Below are positions 54,395-64,000 of a stretch of DNA of 64,000 bases, piece after piece (within the stretch, counting starts at the first letter, position 1; the number at the start of each line of letters is the position of its first letter). The position numbers and the translations under genes were made by a program. The notes under the pieces are model-generated. The model ran no database searches, was not told the DNA's origin, and saw only the letters and a program-made list of their open reading frames with translations. Source of the DNA: Reticulitermes speratus (taxonomy: Eukaryota; Arthropoda; Insecta; Blattodea; Rhinotermitidae); NCBI GenBank assembly GCA_021186555.1, contig JAJKFL010000237.1:42082483-42146482 (forward strand), written 5' to 3'.

Positions 54395-55748
54395 AGTTTC
54401 ATTCGTATCTTAAGCAAGAGATTTATAGAGTCGATCGTGTTGTATTGTTATGTTGAGACCTCAACTGTTCTGTCGGCCTTGGTTCGTGTCTCGCAGAGCG
54501 CACATGCTGTTGCAGGGAAGAAAATGAGTGGCTAAGAAACCAGAATTAATGCCCAATTATGTCTTCCATACGCGAAATATTCAGACGACCTTCAGAAATA
54601 TGTACCAGCATTACCAACTGAGGAGCAGGCCAGTAATTGCGTAGTTGTTACCAACTAAGGCGTGACGTCATGTAGTTGGACAGATTTACTCTACATAAAC
54701 TGTTTTCCTTCGCCGTTGTTATTGGGCTCTAAACAAACAGGCTTCGGCTAAATAAAGAAAAATCAAAGCAGTTTCGTAGTTAAGCGAAACAAATGAAGAC
54801 AAAGCGGGTTACCTTGTACTTTGTCACCCGGGCGGCCATTAATCTCCTAGCAAGTTCTGTGCCGGTTTAACTCCGACGTGGCGCCACTTTCGTTAAGTCT
54901 GCTTCTGATTCTTTCGTTTCTGTTTGTCATTGCGCATGAGCTGATTGATACTGCAGCTGTTGAAGCTGATGGATCATGGACGGCGCGTCTTATGAGTTCG
55001 TTGTTGACACTGTTGCTAGGACACAAGTAGGCATTGACAGTCAGCTGGAACAGTGTCCCACGTGGTCAATATATGCTCTGATTTTTATGCTTTACAAACA
55101 TAAGAAGGGGAGAATGGGGCTAGTTGTTACATTTCTTTTACAAATAACTTGCACCAACTACACGCACTTGTTCTCAAGTCGTGTATCTTGTAGCTTCCGG
55201 TACCAGATTGTACGGTTATTCAGAAAGCTGGAAGTTTCGAAAAAGGGCTGACCAAAGTCGCCTTGAGGCCTTAGCCGAAATCGGATAGATATTAGCAGAC
55301 CAGTCACAATTTCCCATATAAGGACGGCCAAATCGAGACAACGAATTGTGCTTACCGCTTTTTTGTGCCTAATTTGACTAAGGTTATAAGGCAAATGCCA
55401 GGGCGTAATTGAAAGCCTGGGAACGGCCCGCATCCCCGCTGTCACGGACGCCTTCAAGTACCGTGACCTCTCGTGGCCGCTATGGCGTTCAACTAACCGA
55501 CAGAGCCACTCTGAGGTCAAACTCCAGACAGCCATCACACCAAACTATTTGCTCTCCAAAAGGGCGCTTTGCCGTTTGTAGCAGAGGTCTGTTAGCTTAA
55601 GCACGAACCCCGTTATAGTTGTAAGATTCTCGTATCGCAGCCTACAAATGCGTCTCGTGCGCAGGCATTGTTGAACGGTCCGAGGGACGTCGACATGGGC
55701 AAGCGCAAGTCTCCGCCCTTAGTTAGCATTTTAGTTGGCTTTAGCGAG
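54395..55748. other. Unique-looking spacer; possible dispersed repeat at 55240-55540
   Basis: About 1.35 kb without a recognised gene. The minus-strand frame 55158-55538 (126 codons; TPWHLPYNLSQI, ILIW-like parts) looks like translated repeat sequence I vaguely recall from insect annotations, not a domain. Its right end (55440-55520) could be a SINE-like head, but the A and B boxes are not convincing. Confidence 0.35.
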
Positions 55749-56010
55749 GCTGCCGGTGTCATTCGACGTAACTGCAGGCTGCCGGTGTCAGTCGACGTAA
55801 CTGCAGGCTGCCGGTGTCAGTCGACGTAACTGCAGGCTGCCGTTGTCAGTCGACGTAACTGCAGGCTGCCGATGTCAGTCGACGTAACTGCAGGCTGCCG
55901 ATGTCAGTCGACGTAACTGCAGGCTGCCGTTGTCAGTCGACGTAACTGCAGGCTGCCGGTGTCAGTCGACGTAACTGCAGGCTGCCGGTGTCAGTCGACG
56001 TAACTGCAGG
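55749..56010. repeat. 29-bp tandem array, 9 copies
   Basis: The unit is CTGCCGGTGTCAGTCGACGT, AACTGCAGG. The variable site is GGTGT, GTTGT or GATGT. Each unit holds CTGCAG and GTCGAC palindromes. Confidence 0.96.
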
Positions 56011-56097
56011 AACACTTCGCTGTTATTTGTTGCAGTCAAGCGTGAAGCGTTTGGATAATTCACGGAACCGAACTGACGACCCTCCAGTTACAGGTAG

Positions 56098-56395
56098 AGC
56101 CGTGGTAGCTCAGTCAGTATAGTGAGTAGACTACGGAATGGTCAAACAAAGGATCTTGGTTCGATTACGGGCACGGACGAGTGACTTTGCTCATCCCCAA
56201 ATCGTCCAGACAGCACTGTGGCCCACCCCGTCGTCCTATCCTCTGGGTCATGGGAGTATTCCCCGGGCGTAAAGCGGGGCCGGGGCGTCAAACTGGCCAC
56301 CAATCGCAATCTAATGCCGAAGTTAAGAATGTGTGGAGCTACAACTTCACTTACACATGTGCTTTCATGGCATGTACAGCAACAACTAAGCAGTT
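56098..56395 (+). mobile_element. tRNA-derived SINE (family E)
   Basis: The head is GAGCCGTGGTAGCTCAGTCA with a decayed B box TTGGTTCGATTACGG. The body includes GGGTCATGGGAGTATTCCCC, CGTAAAGCGGGGCCGGGGCG and GAAGTTAAGAATGTGTGGAG and ends near CATGGCATGTACAGCAAC. It is related to but distinct from family B. Partial copies are seen at 8112, 9822, 13956 and 44505. Confidence 0.75.
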
Positions 56396-56432
56396 TCGGT
56401 AAGTTCCTTGCCATAACAGAGTGTTTACTGTG

Positions 56433-56718
56433 GGCCGCGATAGCTCAGTCGGTATAGCGGCTCGCTACGGGCTGGACGGTCCGGGGATCGAATCCCGGTG
56501 GCGGCGAGATTTTCAGCACCCGTCCAGACCGGCCCTGGGGCCCACCCAGCCTCCTGTACAATGGGTACCGGGTCATTCCCGGGGGTAAAGCGGCCGGGGC
56601 GTGGCGTTGACCACCCACCACCACCTCGCGCCGAAGTTAAAGAAAGAGTACAGCTATACCTATACTCCCCCTCTGGACCTTCATGGCCTGTTCTAGGGTG
56701 ACCTTTACCTTTACCTTT
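56433..56718 (+). mobile_element. tRNA-derived SINE (family B), full length, with target duplication
   Basis: The head GGCCGCGATAGCTCAGTCGG, the B box GGGGATCGAATCCCGG, the family B body and a TTTACC tail are all present. The target-site duplication AACAGAGTGTTTACT before and AACAGTGTGTTTACT after is 15 bp with one mismatch, so this insertion is recent. Confidence 0.92.
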
Positions 56719-56924
56719 AACAGTGTGTTTACTAGTTCCGTGCTAGCTGTCAGTGCCATCTGTCGTACTGTTTAAGAACCAGTTGGTGGCCCGTGTGGGG
56801 ATACGGAGATCGTCATGGCGTGGCTAGCGACGAAACGGGATTTGCCAGTGTAATACAGAGCGCGTAAAGCACGTAGGAACGTAATTGATATGTTATTCCT
56901 TTATCATTGTATCAAGTATAAGTG

Positions 56925-57445
56925 TCCTGTTGTTTTGTATGGGTGTAAAACTTGGTCTCTCGCACTACGGAATAAAGTAGGCTGAAGGTATTTGAGAACA
57001 GATTACATGGGCCTAAGAGTGAGAAAGTGACAGGATACTGGAGAAGACTACATAACGAGGAGCTTTATGATCTGTACTGCTCACTGATAATTGTTAGGGT
57101 GATAAAATCAAGGAGGATTTGATGGGCGGGGCATGTGGCACGTATGTTGGAGAAAAGAAATACGTATGGTTTGTTGGTGGGTAAACCTGAAGGAAACAGG
57201 TCATTTGGAAGACCTGGGCATAGATGAGAGGATATTTTTAAGCTAGTTCATAAATAAATAAGATGATAGGGCATGGATCGGATTCTTCAGGCTGACGATA
57301 AAGACGAATGGTAGGCTGTTGTGAAAGCGGTAATGAACCTTCCATGTGAAATGCGGGAAATTTCGTGATCAGCTCAGGAAGTGATCAGCTCAGGAAGTGA
57401 TCAGCTTCTGAATAAGGGCTCTGATCCGTGAAGTTGTTTGGATTG
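56925..57445 (+). pseudogene. Decayed LINE C-terminus and 3' region (family X)
   Basis: Pieces TGTTTTGTATGGGTGTAAAA (VLYGCKTW), GAGAAGACTACATAACGAGG (RRLHNEEL), GATGGGCGGGGCATGTGGCA and GTTGTGAAAGCGGTAATGAA follow the order of the copy at 48600. Frameshifts are abundant. Confidence 0.6.
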
Positions 57446-57714
57446 TCAGCAGATTCGAATTAACACAGTAGAACGAAATGTTCGTGTCTTCGTACCCCCC
57501 CCCCCCCCCCGCACATGCCTTACACAAACGTCACATTGCGTGCTGCCTGCCCTACCAATAAACACATGAATGCTGCTGGTGATATATCTAAGAAAAGAGC
57601 ATGCCAAATTGTAACATCGGGTTTTATTGCAAAATTCGCCATTACCATGACGGCGAGACCAGCAAATATTTTAGAACACGAATAAAATTCATTACCATGT
57701 TAACAGGAACACTC
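57446..57714. other. Spacer with a 16-base C run
   Basis: C16 lies at 57495-57510. Nothing else is recognised. Confidence 0.4.
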
Positions 57715-57930
57715 AGCTTGTCTTAATCTTGAGCCAGATGAATCCTGTACACGCCCTCCCGTTCTATTATTTATGATCTACTTTAATATTATCCTTCCAT
57801 CTACGCTTAGGTCTTCCAAGCTGTCTCTTTCCTTCGGGTATGCCCACCAAATACCCTGCATTTGTTTTTATTCTCTGTCGTTCTACATTCCCCGTCCATC
57901 TCATCGTCCTTGAGATGTTTGGTGGAAGTA
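57715..57930 (-). pseudogene. Decayed LINE C-terminus at the edge of the 30-bp array
   Basis: The minus strand reads ISRTMRWTGNVERQ, KTNAGYLVGIPEGKRQLGRP and KRRWKDNIKVDHK, clearly the RMRW-GHV ... YRVLVGKPEGKRPLGRP ... RRWEDNIKMDL segment of insect LINEs. Very long minus-strand frames run from the neighbouring array into this remnant, so their C-termini are LINE-derived. Confidence 0.7.
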
Positions 57931-58017
57931 CAAACTGCAGCCAGAGAACGCGAAGACAGAGGCAGAATAGAGAAGTCTGATATCTTAACACGAACACCTG
58001 TGAAAGCTTTAGAAACA

Positions 58018-61000
58018 GAGAGGAAGTATAAGGAAGGAATGATAACGAACGATAAGAAGAAGGAAAGGGATGAAACGAACGATAAGAGAGGAAAGGGATG
58101 AACGAACGATAAAGAAGGAAAGGATATACGACGATAAGAAGAAGGAAATGGGATGAGAAACGAACGATAGAGAAGAAGGGAGAAACAAAGGAATGGAAAA
58201 CGAACGAAAGTAAGAAGAAGGAAAGGGATGAACGAACGATAAGAAGAAGGAAAGGGATGAAACGAACGATAAGAAGAAGGAAAGGATGAAACGAACGATA
58301 AGAAGAAGGAAAGATGGAAGATACAGAATGATAGAAGAAGAAAAGGAAAGGGATGAAACGAACGATAAGAAGAAGGAAAGGGATGAAACGAACGATAAGA
58401 AGAAGGAAAGGGATACGAACGATAAGAAGAAGGAAAGGATGAAAGAACGATAAGAGAGGAAAGGGATGATACGAACGATAAGAAGAAGGAAAGGGATGAA
58501 CGAACGATAAGAAGAAGGAAAGGGATGAAACGAACGATAAGAAGAAGGAAAGGGATGATACGAACGATAAGAAGAAGGAAAGGGATGAAACGAACGATAA
58601 GAAGAAGGAAAGGGATGAAACGAACGATAAAGAAGAAGGAAAGGGATAAAGAACGATAAGAGAAGGAAGGGATGTACAACGATAAGAAGAGGAAAGGGAT
58701 GAAACGAACGATAAGAAGAAGGAAAGGGATGAAACGAACGATAAGAAGGAAGGAAGGGATGAAAGGAAAGATGAAGAAAAGGAAGAAGGGATGAATACGA
58801 ACGATAAGAAGAAGGAAAGGGATGAAACGAACGATAAGAAGAAGGAAGGGAAAAAAGAGGAATGGAAAACGAACGATAAGAAGAAGGAAAGGGATGAAAC
58901 GAACGATAAGAAGAAGGAAAGGGATGAACGAACGATAGAGAGAAAGATGAACGAACGAAAAGAGAAGGGATGAAACGAACGATAAGAAGAAGGAAAGGGT
59001 GATACGAACGATAAAGAAGGAAGGATGAACGAACGATAAGAAGAAGGAAAGGGATGAAAACGAACGATAAGAAGAAGGAAAGGGATGAAACGAACGATAA
59101 GAAGAAGGAAAGGGATCGAATACGAAAGATAAGAAGAGAAGGAAAGGGATGAAACGAACGATAAGAAGAAGGAAAGGGATGAAGAACGATAGAAGAAGGA
59201 AGGGATGAACGAACGATAAGAAGAAGGAAAGGGATGAAACGAACGATAAGAAGAAGGAAAGGGATGAAACGAACGATAAGAAGAAGGAAAGGGATGACGA
59301 ACGATAAGAAGAAGGAAGGGATGAACGAACGTAAGAAGAAGGAAAGGGATGAAACGAACGATAAGAAGAAGGAAAGGATGAAACGAACGATAAGAAGAAG
59401 GAAAGGGATGAAACGAACGATAAGAAGAAGGAAAGGGATGAAACGAACGATAAGAAGAAGGAAAGGGATGAACGAACGATAAGAAGAAGGAAAGGGATGA
59501 AACGAACGATAAGAAGAAGGAAAGGGATGAAACGAACGATAAGAAGAAGGAAAGGGATGAAACGAACGATAAGAAGAAGGAAAGGGATGATACGAACGAT
59601 AAGAAGAAGGAAAGGGATTGAAACGAACGATAAGAAGAAGGAAAGGGATGAAACGAAACGATAAGAAGAAGGAAAGGGATGATACGAACGATAAGAAGAA
59701 GGAAAAGGGAATGAAATAACGAACGATAAGAAGAAGGAAAGGGATGAATAACGAACGATAAGAAGAAGGAAAGGGATGATACGAACGATAAGAAGAAGGA
59801 AAGGGATGAAACGAACGATAAGAAGAAGGAAAGGGATGAAACGAACGATAAGAAGAAGGAAAGGGATGATACGAACGATAAGAAGAAGGAAAGGGATGAA
59901 ACGAACGATAAGAAGGAAGGAAAGTAAAGGAAGGGTGAATACGAACGATAAGAAGGAAAGGAACGAACGATAAGAGAAGAAAGGGATGAAACGAACGATA
60001 AGAAGAAGGAAAGGGATGATACGAACGATAGAAAGAAAGGGATGACGAACGATAAGAAGAAGGAAAGGGATGAAACGAACGATAAGAAGAAGGAAAGGGA
60101 TGAAACGAACGATAAGAAGAAGGAAAGGATGATACGAACGATAAGAAGAAGGAAAGGGATGAAACGAACGATAAGAAGAAGGAAAGGGATGAACGAACGA
60201 TAAGAAGAAGGAAAGGGATGAACGAACGATAAGAAGAAGGAAAGGGATGAAACGAACGATAAGAAGAAGGAAAGGGATGAAACGAACGATAAGAAGAAGG
60301 AAAGGGATGATACGAACGATAAGAAGAAGGAAAGGGATGAAACGAACGATAAGAAGAAGGAAAGGGATGAAACGAACGATAAGAAGAAGGAAAGGGATGA
60401 TACGAACGATAAGAAGAAGGAAAGGGATGAAACGAACGATAAGAAGAAGGAAAGGGATGAAACGAACGATAAGAAGAAGGAAAGGGATGATACGAACGAT
60501 AAGAAGAAGGAAAGGGATGAAACGAACGATAAGAAGAAGGAAAGGGATGAAACGAACGATAAGAAGAAGGAAAGGGATGATACGAACGATAAGAGAAGGA
60601 AAGGGATGAAACGAACGATAAGAAGAAGGAAAGGGATGAAACGAACGATAAGAAGAAGGAAAGGGATGATACGAACGATAAGAAAGAAGGAAAGTAGGAA
60701 ATGAAACGAACGATAAGAAGAAGGAAAGGGATAACGAACGAGAACGGATAAACGAACGATAGAGAAGAAGGGATGATACGAACGATAAGAAGAAGGAAAG
60801 GGATGAAACGAACGATAAGAAGAAGGAAAGGGATGAAACGAACGATAAGAAGAAGGAAAGGGATGAAACGAACGATAAGAAGAAGGAAAGGGATGAAACG
60901 AACGATAAGAAGAAGGAAAGGGATGAAACGAACGATAAGAAGAAGGAAAGGGATGAATACGAACGATAAGAAGAAGGAAAGGGATGAAACGAACGTATAA

Positions 61001-62652
61001 GAAGAAGGAAAGGGATGAAACGAACGATAAGAAGAAGGAAAGGGATGATACGAACGATAAAGAAGAAGGAAACACGTGAAGAGGATGAAACGAACGATAA
61101 GAAGAAGGAAAGGGATGAAACGAACGATAAGAAGAAGGAAAGGGATGATACGAACGATAAGAAGAAGGAAAGGGATGAAACGAACGATAAGAAGAAGGAA
61201 AGGGATGAAACGAACGATAAGAAGAAGGAAAGGGATGATACGAACGATAAGAAGAAGGAAAGGGATGAAACGAACGATAAGAAGAAGGAAAGGGATGAAA
61301 CGAACGATAAGAAGAAGGAAAGGGATGATACGAACGATAAGAAGAAGGAAAGGATGAACGAACGATAAGAAGGAAAGGGATGAAACGAACGATAAGAAGA
61401 AGGAAAGGGATGAAACGAACGATAAGAAGAAGGAAAGGGATGAAACGAACGATAAGAAGAAGGAAAGGGATGAAACGAACGATAAGAAGAAGGAAAGGGA
61501 TGATACGAACGATAAAGATAGGAAGGATAACGAACGATAAAGAAGGAAAGGGATGAACGAACGATAAGAAGAAGGAAAGGGATGAAACGAACGATAAGAA
61601 GAAGGAAAGGGATGAACGAACGATAAGAAGAAGGAAAGGGATGATACGAACGATAAGAAGAAGGAAAGGGATGAAACGAACGATAAGAAGAAGGAAAGGG
61701 ATGAAACGAACGATAAGAAGAAGGAAAGGGATGATAACGAACGATAAGAAGAAGGAAAGGGATGAAACGAACGATAAGAAGAAGGAAAGGGATGAAACGA
61801 ACGATAAGAAGAAGGAAAGGGATGATACGAACGATAAGAAGAAGGAAAGGGATGAAACGAACGATAAGAAGAAGGAAAGGGATGAAACGAACGATAAGAA
61901 GAAGGAAAGGGATGATACAACGATAAAGAGGGAAAGGATAAACGAACGAAGAGAAGGAAAGGATGAAACGAACGATAAGAAGAAGGAAAGGGATGATACG
62001 AACGATAAGAAGAAGGAAAGGGATGAAACGAACGATAAGAAGAAGGAAAGGGATGAAACGAACGATAAGAAGAAGGAAAGGGATGATACGAACGATAAGA
62101 AGAAGGAAAGGGATGAAACGAACGATAAGAAGAAGGAAAGGGATGAAACGAACGATAAGAAGAAGGAAAGGGATGATACGAACGATAAGAAGAAGGAAAG
62201 GGATGAAACGAACGATAAGAAGAAGGAAAGGGATGAAACGAACGATAAGAAGAAGGAAAGGGATGATACGAACGATAAGAAGAAGGAAAGGGATGAAACG
62301 AACGATAAGAAGAAGGAAAGGGATGAAACGAACGATAAGAAGAAGGAAAGGGATGATATACGAACGATAAGAAGAAGGAAAGGGATGAAACGAACGATAA
62401 GAAGAAGGAAAGGGATGAAACGAACGATAAGAAGAAGGAAAGGGATGATACGAACGATAAGAAGAAGGAAAGGGATGAAACGAACGATAAGAAGAAGGAA
62501 AGGGATGAAACGAACGATAAGAAGAAGGAAAGGGATGATACGAACGATAAGAAGAAGGAAAGGGATGAAACGAACGATAAGAAGAAGGAAAGGGATGAAA
62601 CGAACGATAAGAAGAAGGAAAGGGATGAAACGAACGATAAGAAGAAGGAAAT
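58018..62652. repeat. 30-bp purine-rich tandem array, about 155 copies
   Basis: The unit is AGGGATGAAACGAACGATAA, GAAGAAGGAA; the plus strand is almost all purine. Units with GATGATACG alternate as two GAAACG then one GATACG, giving a 90-bp trimer over long stretches (for example 60247-60600 and 61960-62340). Since 30 is a multiple of three, minus-strand frames of 1,577-1,742 codons (SLSFFLSFVS-type cycles) stay open across indels. From about 58020 to 59200 many units carry small deletions. Confidence 0.97.
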
Positions 62653-62894
62653 GAATACTCCAAGGAAGATGTTGTAGTGAGGCAGAGTGAAGAAAATGTA
62701 AGGAAAAAATATTGAGAGGCATTTGTGCAAAGCAAAGGGCATAGGACTGTTCCACTTCGTACGAAGTACGAGTGCTGTTCGTGTGTCTCAGTTTGGTAAA
62801 GACACGGTCAGCTGGTGGCTGGTGGGAGACGTAGCTGGACACATGCATTAGGTAATGTTCTTTAGAGACACCAGTAACGTGAGGATTAAGGTAT
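62653..62894. other. Spacer without recognisable gene
   Basis: About 240 bp. TACTTCG-type short inverted sequence (CTTCGTACGAAG, 62755-62766) is the only structure noticed. Confidence 0.4.
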
Positions 62895-63165
62895 TCTGGC
62901 ATGTGACACCGTGTCGTTAGACTAGTAGCTTCCGACGTTTCGAAGGCACCTAGTTCCTTCGAAATATGGGAAATCACCCAACGACACAACTTCAATGTAC
63001 ATAAAACCCAGATCCCCAGAAATACCTCTGTTAAAACTTCATATTTTGCAATTTAGTAACTTCGTGAGCTGCTTGTCCCTGAAGATGAAGGCAGTACGGT
63101 TCTTCGAAACGTCGGTAACTTTAACCCCAACGACACAGCGTCACATCACAAAATACCCGATTTTT
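62895..63165. mobile_element. Fold-back element with CGACGTTTCGAAG / CTTCGAAACGTCG ends
   Basis: The left end CATGTGACACCGTGTCGTTA ... TTCCGACGTTTCGAAGG mirrors the right end CTTCGAAACGTCGGTAACTT ... ACGACACAGCGTCACATC. The interior is about 120 bp and non-coding. It is similar in organisation to the element at 43447-44369 but with different outer sequence. Confidence 0.6.
63077..63120 (+). ncRNA. Hammerhead-ribozyme-like fold (locus 5)
   Basis: CTGAAGA (63079-63085), T, a GAAG (63087-63090) / CTTC (63102-63105) stem, then GAAA (63106-63109) and CGTCGG, giving a GUC triplet after the self-complementary ACGT. Stem I is only CC/GG. It lies in the right arm of the fold-back element. Confidence 0.3.
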
Positions 63166-63179
63166 GTAGTAACAGTTTA

Positions 63180-64000
63180 TACCCCATAATGTAAGTTTGT
63201 AGTGACAGTTTAGACCCCATAATGTAAGTTTGTAGTGACAGTTTAGACCCCATAATGTAAGTTTGTAGTGACAGTTTAGACCCCATAATGTAAGTTTGTA
63301 GTGACAGTTTAGACCCCATAATGTAAGTTTGTAGTGACAGTTTAGACCCCATAATGTAAGTTTGTAGTGACAGTTTAGACCCCATAATGTAAGTTTGTAG
63401 TGACAGTTTAGACCCCGATAATGTAAGTTTTAGTGACAGTTTAGACCCCATAATGTAAGTTTGTAGTGACAGTTTAGACCCCATAATTAAGGTTTGTAGT
63501 GACAGTTTAGACCCCATAATGTAAGTTTGTAGTGACAGTTTAGACCCCATAATGTAAGTTTGTAGTGACAGTTTAGACCCCATAATGTAAGTTTGTAGTG
63601 ACAGTTTAGACCCCATAATGTAAGTTTGAAAGTGACAGTTTAGACCCCATAATGTAAGTTTGTAGTGACAGTTTAGACCCCATAATTAAGTTTGTAGTGA
63701 CAGTTTAGACCCCATAATATAAGTTTGTAGTGACAGTTTAGACCCCATAATGTAAGTTTGTAGTGACAGTTTAGACCCCATAATGTAAGTTTGTAGTGAC
63801 AGTTTAGACCCCATAATGTAAGTTTGTAGTGACAGTTTAGACCCCATAATATAAGTTTGTAGTGACAGTTTAGACCCCATAATATAAGTTTGTAGTGACA
63901 GTTTAGACCCCATAATGTAAGTTTGTAGTGACAGTTTAGACCCCATAATATAAGTTTGTAGTGACAGTTTAGACCCCATAATATAAGTTGTAGTGACAGT
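63180..64000. repeat. 33-bp tandem array, about 25 copies, open at window end
   Basis: The unit is AAGTTTGTAGTGACAGTTTA, GACCCCATAATGT. ATAATAT and ATAATTAAG variants occur. The multiple-of-three length leaves minus-strand frames open (MGSKLSLQTYI cycles). The array continues beyond the window. Confidence 0.96.

Noticed and set aside
55158..55538. 126-codon minus-strand frame
   Set aside because: It seems to be translated dispersed-repeat sequence, and no domain could be named. It is kept only as a possible repeat in the feature list.
57767..62995. Three overlapping minus-strand frames of 1,577-1,742 codons
   Set aside because: They are read-through of the 30-bp array (unit divisible by three, stop-free in all minus frames). 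The C-terminal piece is decayed LINE. There is no domain structure.

Overview
The window looks like a piece of a large, repeat-rich insect genome. It carries tRNA-derived SINEs with A and B boxes, APE-type non-LTR retrotransposons (LINEs), a mariner-like DNA transposon, hairpin MITEs and more than twenty tandem arrays. It also has a 100-base run of N that marks a scaffold join. The SINE and LINE types resemble those of cockroaches and termites (Blattodea). That placement is inference from memory, not a search. I see no host protein-coding gene, no rRNA gene and no functional tRNA gene. The only long open frames not built from tandem repeats belong to transposons.

Layout: 1-7.8 kb holds 43-bp, 23-bp and 18-bp arrays, three SINEs, and a 77-bp array that is about 20 tandem copies of a SINE's tRNA-like head. 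7.8-14.4 kb holds decayed LINE and SINE pieces, a 124-bp MITE and a 113-bp array that resembles the body of another SINE. 15.2-18.9 kb holds SINEs, a perfect 40-bp hairpin, an internally deleted mariner-like element that keeps an 84-codon frame, and a 16-bp array. 19.4-23.9 kb is an apparently complete LINE with ORF1 (263 aa) and ORF2 (940 aa). 24.6-33.0 kb holds LINE pieces and 56-bp, 134-bp and 140-bp arrays. The gap is at 33311-33410. 33.5-47.4 kb holds a 38-bp array, two SINEs with clear target duplications, a 114-bp repeat family in four arrays (one inverted), and a fold-back element containing 118-bp repeats. 48.2-50.1 kb is decayed LINE. 50.4-54.4 kb is a 42-bp array. 55.7-57.9 kb holds a 29-bp array, two SINEs and LINE remnants. 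58.0-62.65 kb is a purine-rich 30-bp array. The window ends inside a 33-bp array.

How the parts relate: the LINEs supply endonuclease and reverse transcriptase, and LINE machinery is the usual driver of SINEs, though I cannot pair a SINE with a LINE here. Several arrays seem to have grown out of transposon parts: SINE head, SINE body, SINE tail, and a terminal-repeat-like motif. Tandem repeats cover roughly 45% of the window by my boundary estimates. Many long open frames in the arrays are by-products of unit lengths divisible by three, or of uniformly stop-free units, and I do not annotate them as genes. No defence, biosynthetic or other multi-gene system was found.
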